A model generated the notes under the pieces. The model ran no database searches. It saw only the letters and a program-made list of their open reading frames with translations, and was not told the origin of the DNA. The translations under genes were made by a program, and so were the position numbers. From positions 1-64,000 of the forward strand of contig NZ_LMKP01000008.1 of the NCBI RefSeq assembly GCF_001421715.1: DNA of 64,000 nt. Direction: 5' to 3'. Numbering within the stretch: the stretch's first letter is position 1; each line of letters begins with the position of its first letter. The DNA comes from Sphingomonas sp. Leaf22 (lineage in GTDB: Bacteria > Pseudomonadota > Alphaproteobacteria > Sphingomonadales > Sphingomonadaceae). Positions 16,664 through 25,222 of this stretch are shown piece by piece.

Positions 16664-19600
16664 GTGGCAGTTGCTGGAGATCTCGCGTTGGTCGGCTATG
16701 GTGCCGATGCCGGGGTAAAGTCGTTCGCATTCGTCCTGCTGGCCGATCTGGCCGGGCAGACCCTCTATTTCACCGATAACGGCTGGCTGGCGGCCGGAGG
16801 CTTCCGTGCCAATGAAGGTACGGTCTCCTATACCGTGCCCGCCGATGCGAAGATCGGGACGGTCGTGACCATTTCCGGCCTGACCGGGATGCTCAATCCT
16901 TCGGCGAGCGGCGATCAGATCCTGGCCTATACCGGCAGCGCCGCCAATCCGACCTTCCTGTTCGCGCTGAACTTTGCCGACGGCAAGACGGCGTTCGCCG
17001 GCGACGCGACGAGCTCGAACACCAGCGCGGTCCCGACCGGCCTGACCGCCGGCGCAGATGCGCTGGCCTTCGGCGACGACAACGGTGCCTATACCGGCTC
17101 GACGACCGGCACCCGCGCCGAAATCCTCGCCGCGATCGCCGATACGAAGAACTGGACCACCAACGACACCGCCGGCGTGGCCTATGCCAGCGGCTTCACC
17201 GTCGGCGGCGGCAGCAATGCCGGGGCGTTCGGCGTCGCCGACATATCGGTGGACGAAGGCGATGCCGGGACGACCGACTTGACCTTCACCGTCACCCGCG
17301 ACGGCGGCAGCGACGGCGAAGCCACCGTCGACTATGCCGCGACCTTCGGATCGGCCGATGCCGGCGATATCGTCGGGACGTTGCCCGCCGGCACGCTGAC
17401 CTTCGCCGCTGGCGAGACCGCGAAGACCGTGACCATCACCATCGCTGGCGACACCATCCGCGAGTCGGACGAGACGATCGCCCTGACGCTGACCGGTGCC
17501 ACCGGCGGCGCGACGATCGCCGATGCGACCGCGACCGGCACGATCGTGAACGACGACGGCACCGCGCCCGCGGTGTCGATCGGCGATGTTTCGGTGGTCG
17601 AGGGCGATGCGGGCCAGACGCTGGCGACCTTCACCGTCACCCGCACGGGCGGCGACGGCGCGTTTTCGGTCGCGTATGAAACGATGAGCAACACCGCGAC
17701 CGCCGGCAGCGATTTCGTCGGTGCCGACGGCCGCATCGACTTTGCCGCCGGTCAGCAGACGGCGACCATCTCGATCGCGGTGAACGGCGACACCGTCCGC
17801 GAAGGCAACGAAAAATTCTACGTTGCGCTGTCCGATGCCACCGATGGCGCGACGCTGACCGATTCGCTGGGCGAAGCGACGATCGTCAACGACGACCTGT
17901 TCCGCATCCATGACGTGCAGGGCGCGGCATTCTTCAGCCCCGTCCTCACGGCCGACGGGGTCGGCGGCTTCAACATCCGATCGACGACCACCGTCACGGT
18001 ACAGGCGGTGGTGACCGCGCTCGACGGCACCGGCGCACGGCAGGGTTTCTACCTGACCGAAGAGACCGCCGACTGGGATACGAGCGCGCTGACGTCCGAA
18101 GGCATTTTCGTGATGGCCCGCGACGATCGCAACGCCGGCACGACGTTGGCCGCGCTTGCGCCCAACCTGCGGGTCGGCGACCTCGTGACCGTCACCGCGC
18201 AGGTGATGGAGTATCAGGCGTTCACCAACATGCCGCGCACCGTGCTGACCGGTGTCAGCGGCATCACCGTGGATGCCAGCAACCAGGATCTGCCGACCCT
18301 GATCCTCGACGGATCGCCCGGCCGCGCCATCCCCAGCGCGATTCTGACCGACGAAGTGCCCAATTACTTCGATTCGGTCGGCGGTGCGGGTTTCGATCCG
18401 GCCAACGACGCGCTCGACTTCTTCGAAACGATCGAGGGGATGCGGGTCACCGTACCCGACATGGTCGTCGCCGACGGCTTCGTCGGCGTGTCGGGCGGCA
18501 AGCCGTTCCTGAAAGCCTATTCGACCGTCCATGCCGATGCCGACCAGATCAACAGCCGTGGCGGCTACACGATCGGCGGCGACCCGAAGCTGTCGCCGCC
18601 CGATACCGCCGATACCCGCGACGACGTTCGTTCGGGCGGGCGCTACATCCATGACGGCGACACCAATCTCGACATTCTCGAACTCGATTTCACCGACTTC
18701 GCCACCGCCGCGCCGGCGGCGCTCGTCACCGCCGCATCGGCGGGCGACAAGCTGGGCGACGTGACCGGCATCGTCGAATTCGACTTTACCGACCTGAAGC
18801 TGTTCGTGACCGATCCGGTGACGATCAAGGAAGACGTGACGCCGGTGCGCGAAGTGACGACGATCGTCGCCGATGCCCGCGCGCTGACCATCGGCACGTT
18901 CAACGTCGAAAATCTTGCCGCGACCGATGCTGACGCGCGCTTCACCGCGATCGCCGATGCCATCGCCGTCAATCTGAAGACGCCCGACATCCTGACGATC
19001 GAGGAAATCCAGGACAATAACGGCGCGACCGCGGGCGATGGCACCTCCTCGACCGGTACCGACGCCTCGCTGACGTGGCAGAAGCTAGTCGACGCAGTCA
19101 ACGCGGCGACGGGACAGCGGTACCAGTGGGTCGACGAACTGCCGGTCTACAATGCCGAGGGCGGCCAACCCAACGGCAACATCCGCGTCGGCTTTCTCTA
19201 CAATACCAACCGGGTGCAGCTCGGCGACCTCGCCGCCGACGCGACGATCGAACAGCGCCGCACCTTTACCGACCGGATCGGCGACGGCGTGCGCGATGCC
19301 GGCGACCGGATCGGCCATGACGACAGCCAGATCGCCGGCCAGATCAACGCCGCCGATTGGACCAACACCCGCAAATCGCTGCTCGGCCAGTTCAGCTTTG
19401 CCGGCAACGACGTCTATGTCGCCGCCAACCACCTGCCGTCGAAGGGCGGATCGGGCGAATTCTGGCAGCTCGACCAGAATATCGACAATGGTCAGCCGAC
19501 CAATGCCGGCTGGGCCAAGCGCAACGCCATCGGCGAAGACGTCTGGCACATGCTCGATACGATCCAGTCGGCATCGTCCGCCAACCGGATCGTCGCGGGC

Positions 19601-20389
19601 GGCGACTGGAACGAATTCTACTTCAACCGCGCGATGGAAGCGGCGACCGGCTATGTCGACGCCAACGGCACTGCCCGCGACGGCGGCGCACGGTTCGACA
19701 ATCTGACCGTGACCGAGCTGACCGAGGCCGAGCGCTATACCTATATGTTCGATGGCCGGTCGCAGGCGATCGACCATGTCATCGTCGATCAGCAATTGGG
19801 CGCGGTCGCCAGCTATGACGTCGTCCATATCAACACCGGCTATAACAATCGCGGTGGCACCAACCCGGCCTTGTCGGACCATGACCCCGCGCTCGCCCAG
19901 TTCGATTTCCGCAATTTCGGCGAACGCCTGCGTGGCACTGCCGCGATCGACCGGATCGAGGGGCTTGGTGGCGACGACCGGATCGAGGGGCTGGCCGGCA
20001 ACGACCAGTTGTTCGGCGGTGACGGCAACGACCTGCTGATCGGCGGTGCCGGCAGCGACACGATGTGGGGCGGTGCCGGCAGCGACGCGTTCTTCTACGA
20101 CGCCACCGGAGCCGGCGGAAAGGACCGGATCAAGGACTTCTCGTCCGAAGATTTCCTCGTCACCACCGTTCGCTTGCGGGACAACAACAAGAACGGCCTG
20201 ATCGCGGCCGGCTCGAACAAGGTGTTCGACCTTTCGGGCGGCGGTTCGATCGCGATCGAAGCGGTCAACGGATCGAGTGTCCGTACGATCGAATATGATG
20301 GCATGCTGATGAAGAACGGCGTCGCTTATTATATCTACAGCACGGTCGGTTCGACCACCGATCCGGTCGAGGCGCTCGCGCTGCTCTGA
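16664..20389 (+). CDS. Giant secreted endonuclease/exonuclease/phosphatase-family nuclease (ExeM-like) with RTX repeats
   Basis: The 1241-residue protein lacks a Sec signal. Order: a lamin-tail-like beta domain (about 1-180), two Calx-beta domains (about 185-290 and 305-410, each with VEGDAG/VDEGDAG and a VNDD end), an OB-fold-like region (about 415-560), an EEP nuclease domain (about 740-1085) with TFNVEN, IEEIQDN, AANHLPSK, GGDWNEF, IDHVIVD and LSDHDPA, then RTX nonapeptides GGDGNDLLIGGAGSD (about 1092-1142) and one copy of the shared C-terminal module (IVTT-like LVTTVRL, DNNKNGLIA, YYIYSTVGS). The end is EALALL. It would degrade extracellular DNA. GTG 16664 has AAGGGGA eight bases upstream. 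Domain edges are approximate. Confidence 0.85.
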   Translation: MAVAGDLALVGYGADAGVKSFAFVLLADLAGQTLYFTDNGWLAAGGFRANEGTVSYTVPADAKIGTVVTISGLTGMLNPSASGDQILAYTGSAANPTFLFALNFADGKTAFAGDATSSNTSAVPTGLTAGADALAFGDDNGAYTGSTTGTRAEILAAIADTKNWTTNDTAGVAYASGFTVGGGSNAGAFGVADISVDEGDAGTTDLTFTVTRDGGSDGEATVDYAATFGSADAGDIVGTLPAGTLTFAAGETAKTVTITIAGDTIRESDETIALTLTGATGGATIADATATGTIVNDDGTAPAVSIGDVSVVEGDAGQTLATFTVTRTGGDGAFSVAYETMSNTATAGSDFVGADGRIDFAAGQQTATISIAVNGDTVREGNEKFYVALSDATDGATLTDSLGEATIVNDDLFRIHDVQGAAFFSPVLTADGVGGFNIRSTTTVTVQAVVTALDGTGARQGFYLTEETADWDTSALTSEGIFVMARDDRNAGTTLAALAPNLRVGDLVTVTAQVMEYQAFTNMPRTVLTGVSGITVDASNQDLPTLILDGSPGRAIPSAILTDEVPNYFDSVGGAGFDPANDALDFFETIEGMRVTVPDMVVADGFVGVSGGKPFLKAYSTVHADADQINSRGGYTIGGDPKLSPPDTADTRDDVRSGGRYIHDGDTNLDILELDFTDFATAAPAALVTAASAGDKLGDVTGIVEFDFTDLKLFVTDPVTIKEDVTPVREVTTIVADARALTIGTFNVENLAATDADARFTAIADAIAVNLKTPDILTIEEIQDNNGATAGDGTSSTGTDASLTWQKLVDAVNAATGQRYQWVDELPVYNAEGGQPNGNIRVGFLYNTNRVQLGDLAADATIEQRRTFTDRIGDGVRDAGDRIGHDDSQIAGQINAADWTNTRKSLLGQFSFAGNDVYVAANHLPSKGGSGEFWQLDQNIDNGQPTNAGWAKRNAIGEDVWHMLDTIQSASSANRIVAGGDWNEFYFNRAMEAATGYVDANGTARDGGARFDNLTVTELTEAERYTYMFDGRSQAIDHVIVDQQLGAVASYDVVHINTGYNNRGGTNPALSDHDPALAQFDFRNFGERLRGTAAIDRIEGLGGDDRIEGLAGNDQLFGGDGNDLLIGGAGSDTMWGGAGSDAFFYDATGAGGKDRIKDFSSEDFLVTTVRLRDNNKNGLIAAGSNKVFDLSGGGSIAIEAVNGSSVRTIEYDGMLMKNGVAYYIYSTVGSTTDPVEALALL

Positions 20390-20407
20390 TCGGCCGGGCG
20401 GCGACGA

Positions 20408-20445
20408 AGGGGGCGGAACCGGTTTGCGGTTCCGCCCCCCTTTTT
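20408..20445 (+). terminator. Strong Rho-independent terminator after nuclease gene
   Basis: GGGGGCGGAACC pairs perfectly with GGTTCCGCCCCC around a 7-nt loop and is followed by five T. Confidence 0.9.
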
Positions 20446-21065
20446 GCGTCTGGAGCGATCTTCGGTCCGGTTGGAGCATCGGCCCAAGGGCGACCTTGCA
20501 TTCCCGCGCGGCGCGGGCCGCGAGCGATACCGAAGCATCGGGACCGACACGCGACGAAACCGCGGACATGCCAGCGGCCCACCGCGCAACGGTCGTCCGC
20601 AGCGCACCGACGATGCTCCGACGTGATCGGCAACTGCCCTATTGCGATTGGGCCAGCGTTCCCGGTCCTGCCGGGTCAACACCCTGCCCGTCGCTATTCG
20701 CCAGATCGTGTTCGCCGTGCCCGGCGGGAAACCGATCGCGCGACCCATTCACGTGCAATTGCAGTACGCACCATCGATATTGTCATCCCGGACTCGACCC
20801 GCGATGCCGCTGTTCTTCGATGACGGCGGGCAAGAAGCGGGCTCCTGGGTCAAGCCCGGGTGACGATCGGGAAATGGACGTCGGCTTCATCGCACTTGCG
20901 CGCCATCTCAGAATGGAGAGCGGGCATATTGTACGCGGGTGCAGGCCCAATCGCGCGCCACAGACGCGATCGTACCGCAACGATTGTCCGTGCTCGACGC
21001 GATACGGCAGTACGACCGCCATCATGGCAGTCGGTCGGCGTTCGATCGACCGATGCGCCGCGCAA
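20446..21065. other. Gene-free spacer
   Basis: About 620 bp between the nuclease terminator and the terminator of the converging small repeat-protein gene. Short overlapping frames exist on both strands, but none has a ribosome site, family motifs or consistent codon use. It includes a degenerate REP-like repeat at about 20783-20868. Confidence 0.5.
20783..20868. repeat. Degenerate REP-like inverted repeat
   Basis: ATTGTCATCCCGGACTCGACCCG on the left and GGGTCAAGCCCGGGTGACGAT on the right form an imperfect inverted pair with an internal TTCTTCGATG...GCAAGAAGC hairpin. It is a decayed relative of the nearly perfect element at 49500-49581. Confidence 0.55.
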
Positions 21066-21097
21066 CAAAAGAGGCGCCGGCTTTCGCCAGCGCCTCC
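21066..21097 (-). terminator. Terminator of the small repeat-protein gene
   Basis: On the minus strand GAGGCGCTGGC-GAAA-GCCGGCGCCTC is followed by TTTT. One mismatch in the stem. It lies about 40 bp past the stop at 21136. Confidence 0.75.
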
Positions 21098-21135
21098 CTT
21101 ACCGATCGCCGTAGAAGCGACGGTTTGCCGTCAGC

Positions 21136-21954
21136 TTAGAGCGGCGGGGTCGAAGCGTCGGGTGCTTCGTAGATGTAGTAGGTCACGCCGCCATGGACTT
21201 CCGTCCCGGCATACTTGATCTTCGTCACGTCCGGGCTCGAGATATCGATCTGGCCGCCCGGGCCCATCTTCGGATCGGTCGACTGCGGCCCCGTCGAACC
21301 CGAAACGTCGAGAACGAAGTTCTTGCCGAAACCGACGACATTGTTGGTGGTGTTGTCGAACAGCTTGGCAGTGGTGACAATCTTGTCGCCTGCGCCGAAG
21401 TTGGTCAGCACGTCCTGACCCATGTTCAGGCCGAGTGCGTTGTCGATCAGCAGGGTCTTGTTGGCACCGGCGAAATCATAGGTTTCGTTGCCGACCTTGT
21501 TTTCCATGACGTTGGCGCGGCCACCGAACTCGGAAATCCACAGGTTCTTTAGCGTCGCCGAATTGGCATAGACGTGCAGGCCATTGTCGCCGGTGCCGCC
21601 CTTGCTGCCGAGGTAACGCAGTTCGGTGACGGGGCCGTTATCGCCGCTGACCTGGATCTGGTCGTTGCCGGCGTTCTTGCGGCTGGTGCGATCGATGTCG
21701 AGTTCGCCGTTCGCGCCGAACTGGATGAAGCCGTCGCCGTTGCCGTCGAAGATCTGCTTGTAGTTCAGGATCGAATCGTTGCTGCTGAAACCGTTGAGCG
21801 TGTCGTCGCCGGCGTTGCCTTCCTTGAACACGAATGCGGTCGCGCCGGCGCTACCGTTGTAAACGTCTGCACTGTTGTTCAGCAGAATGTCGACCTTGGT
21901 CGCGCTCGTGATGAGCGTGCTGTTGTCGCGGAACGTCGGAACCGTATCAGCCAT
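21136..21954 (-). CDS. Small two-module repeat protein, predicted type I-exported surface protein (copy 1)
   Basis: The 272-residue acidic protein has no Sec signal and no RTX nonapeptides. It consists of a short N-terminal segment (MADTVPTFRDNSTLITSATK) and two copies of the shared module. The first has FVFKEGNAGDDTL, IFDGNGDGFIQFG, LDIDR and LRYLG; the second has FGAGDKIVTTAKLFD, NVVGFGKNFVLDVSG, IKYAG and TYYIYEAPD. The DGNGDG loop resembles an EF-hand calcium site. A near twin lies at 45130-45915, on the far side of the polysaccharide locus. The ribosome site AGGGAG precedes the ATG by seven bases. Export by the nearby type I system is inferred from the module shared with the large substrates; its end STPPL lacks a typical hydrophobic export motif. 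Confidence 0.75.
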   Translation of the reverse strand: MADTVPTFRDNSTLITSATKVDILLNNSADVYNGSAGATAFVFKEGNAGDDTLNGFSSNDSILNYKQIFDGNGDGFIQFGANGELDIDRTSRKNAGNDQIQVSGDNGPVTELRYLGSKGGTGDNGLHVYANSATLKNLWISEFGGRANVMENKVGNETYDFAGANKTLLIDNALGLNMGQDVLTNFGAGDKIVTTAKLFDNTTNNVVGFGKNFVLDVSGSTGPQSTDPKMGPGGQIDISSPDVTKIKYAGTEVHGGVTYYIYEAPDASTPPL

Positions 21955-22670
21955 GGTGTTTCTCCCTGAAATACTAAAAAAACATCGTTCGGCACGCCCG
22001 CCGTTTGAAGGCGCACCGTGCTTAAGAGGGCATTTACGTAGATTGTCGTGAACCGTCAATGAATTATGAAGGGTTCGACATGAACAGGAATCCAACCTAT
22101 CCAGCTTTAGGACAGGCGTTAACGTTCTAATTTTGTTGACGCAGGACGACGCCGCCCTTCGCGACCGTCCGTTTCTACCTCGTATGAAGTATCGATCCGT
22201 TTCGGTTCGTTCGGCCGCCGCAAACATGCGACGACCTGAACCGGCTGTGGCTCGGATGCGATTTTTTTACTACGGCTTTATTTGACGGAACGCTGGAACA
22301 TCGGCGACAGCCGGTCGCTGCCGAAATCGCGGTTTCCATCAAAACCGTCGGGCCATTCCAGCCGGTGCGGAAGGATGCGCTTTCGCGACGTCGCGTTGCC
22401 GACATCGTCAGCGTTACGACCTCCAACCTTGCCCAGTCGTTTCGGACGTGGACCCCTTATTTTCCCCGGCGTCGCTCTACGAGAATTGGTGCGGGATGCA
22501 AGCCGATTGGTGCGGCACATTATGCCGGACTGTCCCGACTTTCCCGTGTCGGGACAGTCTTGTGCCATTTTCGTCACGGTTGCGGGTGTTTCATGAACAA
22601 TCGTTAATTATCAGTTTGCGCAGTGCCCCAATCCGCGCATCATTCGCGCAGTTGTACAGGGAGCGTAGCG
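21955..22670. other. Long divergent intergenic region
   Basis: 716 bp, with A/T-richer stretches near 21980-22140 and 22255-22280, between the small repeat-protein gene and the protease operon. Both promoters should lie here. Frames present look random. A perfect inverted repeat at 22528-22559 is the only strong structure. Confidence 0.5.
22528..22559. promoter_or_regulatory. Perfect 12-bp inverted repeat upstream of the protease operon
   Basis: GACTGTCCCGAC and GTCGGGACAGTC flank TTTCCCGT, 111 bp before the TTG start of the gene at 22671. It could be an operator for a dimeric regulator or an RNA hairpin; there is no upstream gene on this strand for it to terminate and only a short T run follows. 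Confidence 0.4.
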
Positions 22671-23111
22671 TTGCCCGATTTGCCGAATGCCATGCCGCCC
22701 GCCCTGTCCAGCTTCGCCGCCACCCAGTCGCAACGCTCGATCGCCGCGCCGCTGTGGCGCGGGGTCCGATCGGTCGGATTGACCTGTGTTGCCGCCACGC
22801 CCGAACAATGTGCCACGCTGGTCGCGACCGCGCAGCGGGGCGCGCCGGTGTCGATCGACGGCACCGATGCGACCGATCGGGCACGCGTGCAACTCACCGC
22901 CGATCTGACGCCGGTCGATGGCCGGCCGGCGATCACGATGTCCGCACGGCCATCGATCGTGATGGATGATGCACAGGGGGAATGGAACGGTCCGGCGGTC
23001 GTTGCCGGCGAGGGCGAGGATTTCGCGACCCTCGCCGAACGCGCGCTGGACCGGGCGCTGCCATGGCGCGGCGCACGACCGGATCACCGACTTACAGGGG
23101 AGATGAAGTAA
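22671..23111 (+). CDS. Unknown protein coupled to the M10 protease
   Basis: A 146-residue frame starts at TTG 22671 behind CAGGGAG and ends at TAA 23109-23111, overlapping the protease ATG by one base (TAATG), which implies translational coupling. The sequence is alpha/beta-like (PLWRGVRSVGLTCVAATPEQ, VSIDGTDATDRARVQL, PAITMSARPSIV) with no signal peptide and no family I recognise. It is not like the Inh/AprI serralysin inhibitors, which are exported beta-barrels. Position suggests a cytoplasmic partner, chaperone or protector for the protease or its export; this is inference. An in-frame ATG at 22692 is an alternative start. Confidence 0.5.
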   Translation: MPDLPNAMPPALSSFAATQSQRSIAAPLWRGVRSVGLTCVAATPEQCATLVATAQRGAPVSIDGTDATDRARVQLTADLTPVDGRPAITMSARPSIVMDDAQGEWNGPAVVAGEGEDFATLAERALDRALPWRGARPDHRLTGEMK

Positions 23112-25078
23112 TGCAGAATAGCGCTCTGGTACCCGGCACGCCCGTCGAACGCGACTGGCCGCTGGGTGGTGCCGACGACCTCGTCGAATCGCTGTCGCTC
23201 GATCCGTTCGCGGGTCAGACCTATGCGAACAAGCCGATCGCCACGGCGACCCAGGCGGGGAACATCCTGACCCGTTCGGGCTGGAACTGGACCTACAACA
23301 ATTACGGCGAATTGAGCGATGGGGTCCTGAACTTCGGTTTCTGGAACAGCATCGATGAGCTGGAGAACAGCTATTACGTCAACGCGACCGGCACGCTGGC
23401 CCTGAATGAGGCGTTTTACGGCGCCGATTTTTCGGCTTTCAACGCCGATCAGCGGATGCTGGCGCGCGCGGGCATCGCCCTGTGGGACGATCTGATCGCG
23501 ATCAGCTTTCAGGAAACCAAGTCGTACAATGCCGACATCACCTTCGGTAACACCTTTACCGGTGGTGCGCAGGCCTATGCCTATCTGCCGTTCGGCAACA
23601 TTTTCGACGCCTCTGCGCTGCAGGACGGGTTCGAGGATTATGGCCGGCTGAGCGGCGACGTCTGGATCGACGGCTTCGTCAGCTCGAACTTCTTCCCGGT
23701 CCGCGACAGCTTCTATGCCAAGACGACGATCGTCCATGAACTCGGCCACTCGCTCGGGCTGAGCCATCCGGGCAATTATGACGCGCTCGACGATGACGAC
23801 GGCGACGGTCAGCCCGATCCGATCACCTATGCCAACGATGCCGCCTATGCGCAGGATTCGGCGCAATATTCGATCATGAGCTATTTCAGCGCCTATGAAA
23901 CCGGCGCGCAGCATATCGACTGGGCCAATCTCCGCTTCGGCTATGCGGCGACGCCGATGGTCCACGACATCGTCGCCATCCAGAAAATCTATGGTGCCGA
24001 CCGGACGACGCGGACCGGTGACACCGTCTATGGCTTCAATTCGACCGCCAATCGCGCCGAATACGACTTTACGAAGAACGCGGCACCGATCGTCGCGGTC
24101 TATGACGCCGGTGGCAACGACACGCTCGATTTCTCGGGCTGGAACACGCCGTCGGTCATCGATCTGAACGCCGGCGCGTTTTCGTCGGGTGGCGGGATCG
24201 AGGCGTTCCTGACGCTCGAACAGGTCAATGCCAATCGCGCCGCACAGGGCCTGGCCGCCCGTTCGCAGGCGACGTTCGACGCCTATACCGCGCTGCGTGA
24301 TGAGCTTGGCCTGACCAACGGCCTGTACAAGGACAATATCTCGATCGCGTATGGCGTGACGATCGAAAATGCGATTGGCGGCGGCGGCAACGACCGGCTG
24401 ATCGGTAACCAGGTCGCCAACAAGCTGACCGGCGGTGCGGGGCGCGATATCTTCGAGTTGCGCAACTCGGGCGTCTCGGGCGTCGACACGGTGACCGATT
24501 GGCAGCGCGGCGACGTGCTGGCGGTCGATCGGGCGCTCCGCGACAACAACAATGACGGCATCATCACGTGGCGCGGTGGTACGGTGGCCATCGACACCAC
24601 CGATGGCGACGCGGTCACGCTGACCGGGGCGAACGGGGCTGCCGGGCTGCGCCTGATGGGCAGCATCGACGGCACCTTCTATTATGGCGACGCCCGCGTC
24701 CGCCCGGTCGCGGGTCGCAGCCAGCAGGTCGCGGAAAGCGGCTTCGGCGACGATGTCCTCAAATCGTCGAGCAACAAGAAGATCAGCGACATCTTCTTCT
24801 TCGATACCGCCAACCCGATCGCCGGGCTCGGCAACGATTCGCTGACCTTCACCGCACGCGACATCATCGTCACCACGACGGCGTTGTTCGACGGGAATGA
24901 CGACGGCATCATCCGCTTCAACGACGGCATCCTCGACCTGTCGGGCGCTGGCGGCACGGTCGCCATCTCCGGCACGCGCGCGCTGGAATTCGACGGGATG
25001 ATCGAACAGAACGGACTGCGCTTCTATATCTACAGCGCCGTCGGTTCGAGCGTCGGCCTGGGCAGCGTCGACGTCTGA
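23111..25078 (+). CDS. Secreted M10 (serralysin-like) zinc metalloprotease
   Basis: The 655-residue protein has no Sec signal. The catalytic domain (about 60-310) contains HELGHSLGLSHPG with zinc ligands H209, H213 and H219 and glutamate 210, and the Met-turn SIMSYF. A DxDDDGDGxxD calcium-like loop follows the active site. Then come an M10_C-like region with degenerate RTX repeats (GGGGNDRLIGN, LTGGAGRD, about 425-445) and two copies of the shared module (about 446-545 with DNNNDGIIT; 560-645 with DGNDDGIIR, LEFDG and FYIYSAVGS), ending GSVDV. This fits extracellular proteolysis after type I export. It is longer than PrtA-type serralysins (about 480 residues) because of the added modules. Confidence 0.9.
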   Translation: MQNSALVPGTPVERDWPLGGADDLVESLSLDPFAGQTYANKPIATATQAGNILTRSGWNWTYNNYGELSDGVLNFGFWNSIDELENSYYVNATGTLALNEAFYGADFSAFNADQRMLARAGIALWDDLIAISFQETKSYNADITFGNTFTGGAQAYAYLPFGNIFDASALQDGFEDYGRLSGDVWIDGFVSSNFFPVRDSFYAKTTIVHELGHSLGLSHPGNYDALDDDDGDGQPDPITYANDAAYAQDSAQYSIMSYFSAYETGAQHIDWANLRFGYAATPMVHDIVAIQKIYGADRTTRTGDTVYGFNSTANRAEYDFTKNAAPIVAVYDAGGNDTLDFSGWNTPSVIDLNAGAFSSGGGIEAFLTLEQVNANRAAQGLAARSQATFDAYTALRDELGLTNGLYKDNISIAYGVTIENAIGGGGNDRLIGNQVANKLTGGAGRDIFELRNSGVSGVDTVTDWQRGDVLAVDRALRDNNNDGIITWRGGTVAIDTTDGDAVTLTGANGAAGLRLMGSIDGTFYYGDARVRPVAGRSQQVAESGFGDDVLKSSSNKKISDIFFFDTANPIAGLGNDSLTFTARDIIVTTTALFDGNDDGIIRFNDGILDLSGAGGTVAISGTRALEFDGMIEQNGLRFYIYSAVGSSVGLGSVDV

Positions 25079-25084
25079 CGACCT

Positions 25085-25120
25085 GGGTGGCACGATCCCC
25101 GATACGGGATCGTGCCACCC
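25085..25120 (+). terminator. Terminator of the protease operon
   Basis: A perfect 15-bp stem GGGTGGCACGATCCC/GGGATCGTGCCACCC with loop CGATAC begins seven bases after the protease stop. A C/T-rich rather than T-rich tract follows. Confidence 0.7.
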
Positions 25121-25222
25121 CCTTCCCCCCTTCGCAAACCGGGCAAGGCTCTGCTATTGGCGGGACTTCGCTGGGAAGGGATCGATCGCCGTGACGTTTG
25201 GCCATACACACGCGGCGGCGCG

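Noticed and set aside
14072..18652. Two long minus-strand frames (about 670 residues each) opposite the VCBS-like and nuclease genes
   Set aside because: Antisense shadows of GC-rich genes; no ribosome sites and arginine/glycine-rich noise.
20424..21218. Open frames in the gap after the nuclease gene
   Set aside because: They start inside a terminator, run through REP-like DNA and overlap the real minus-strand gene; Arg/Ser-rich composition typical of random GC-rich frames.
22282..22969. Frames of about 100-170 residues upstream of the protease operon
   Set aside because: No ribosome site, cross a perfect inverted repeat, and overlap out of frame with the coupled unknown gene at 22671.
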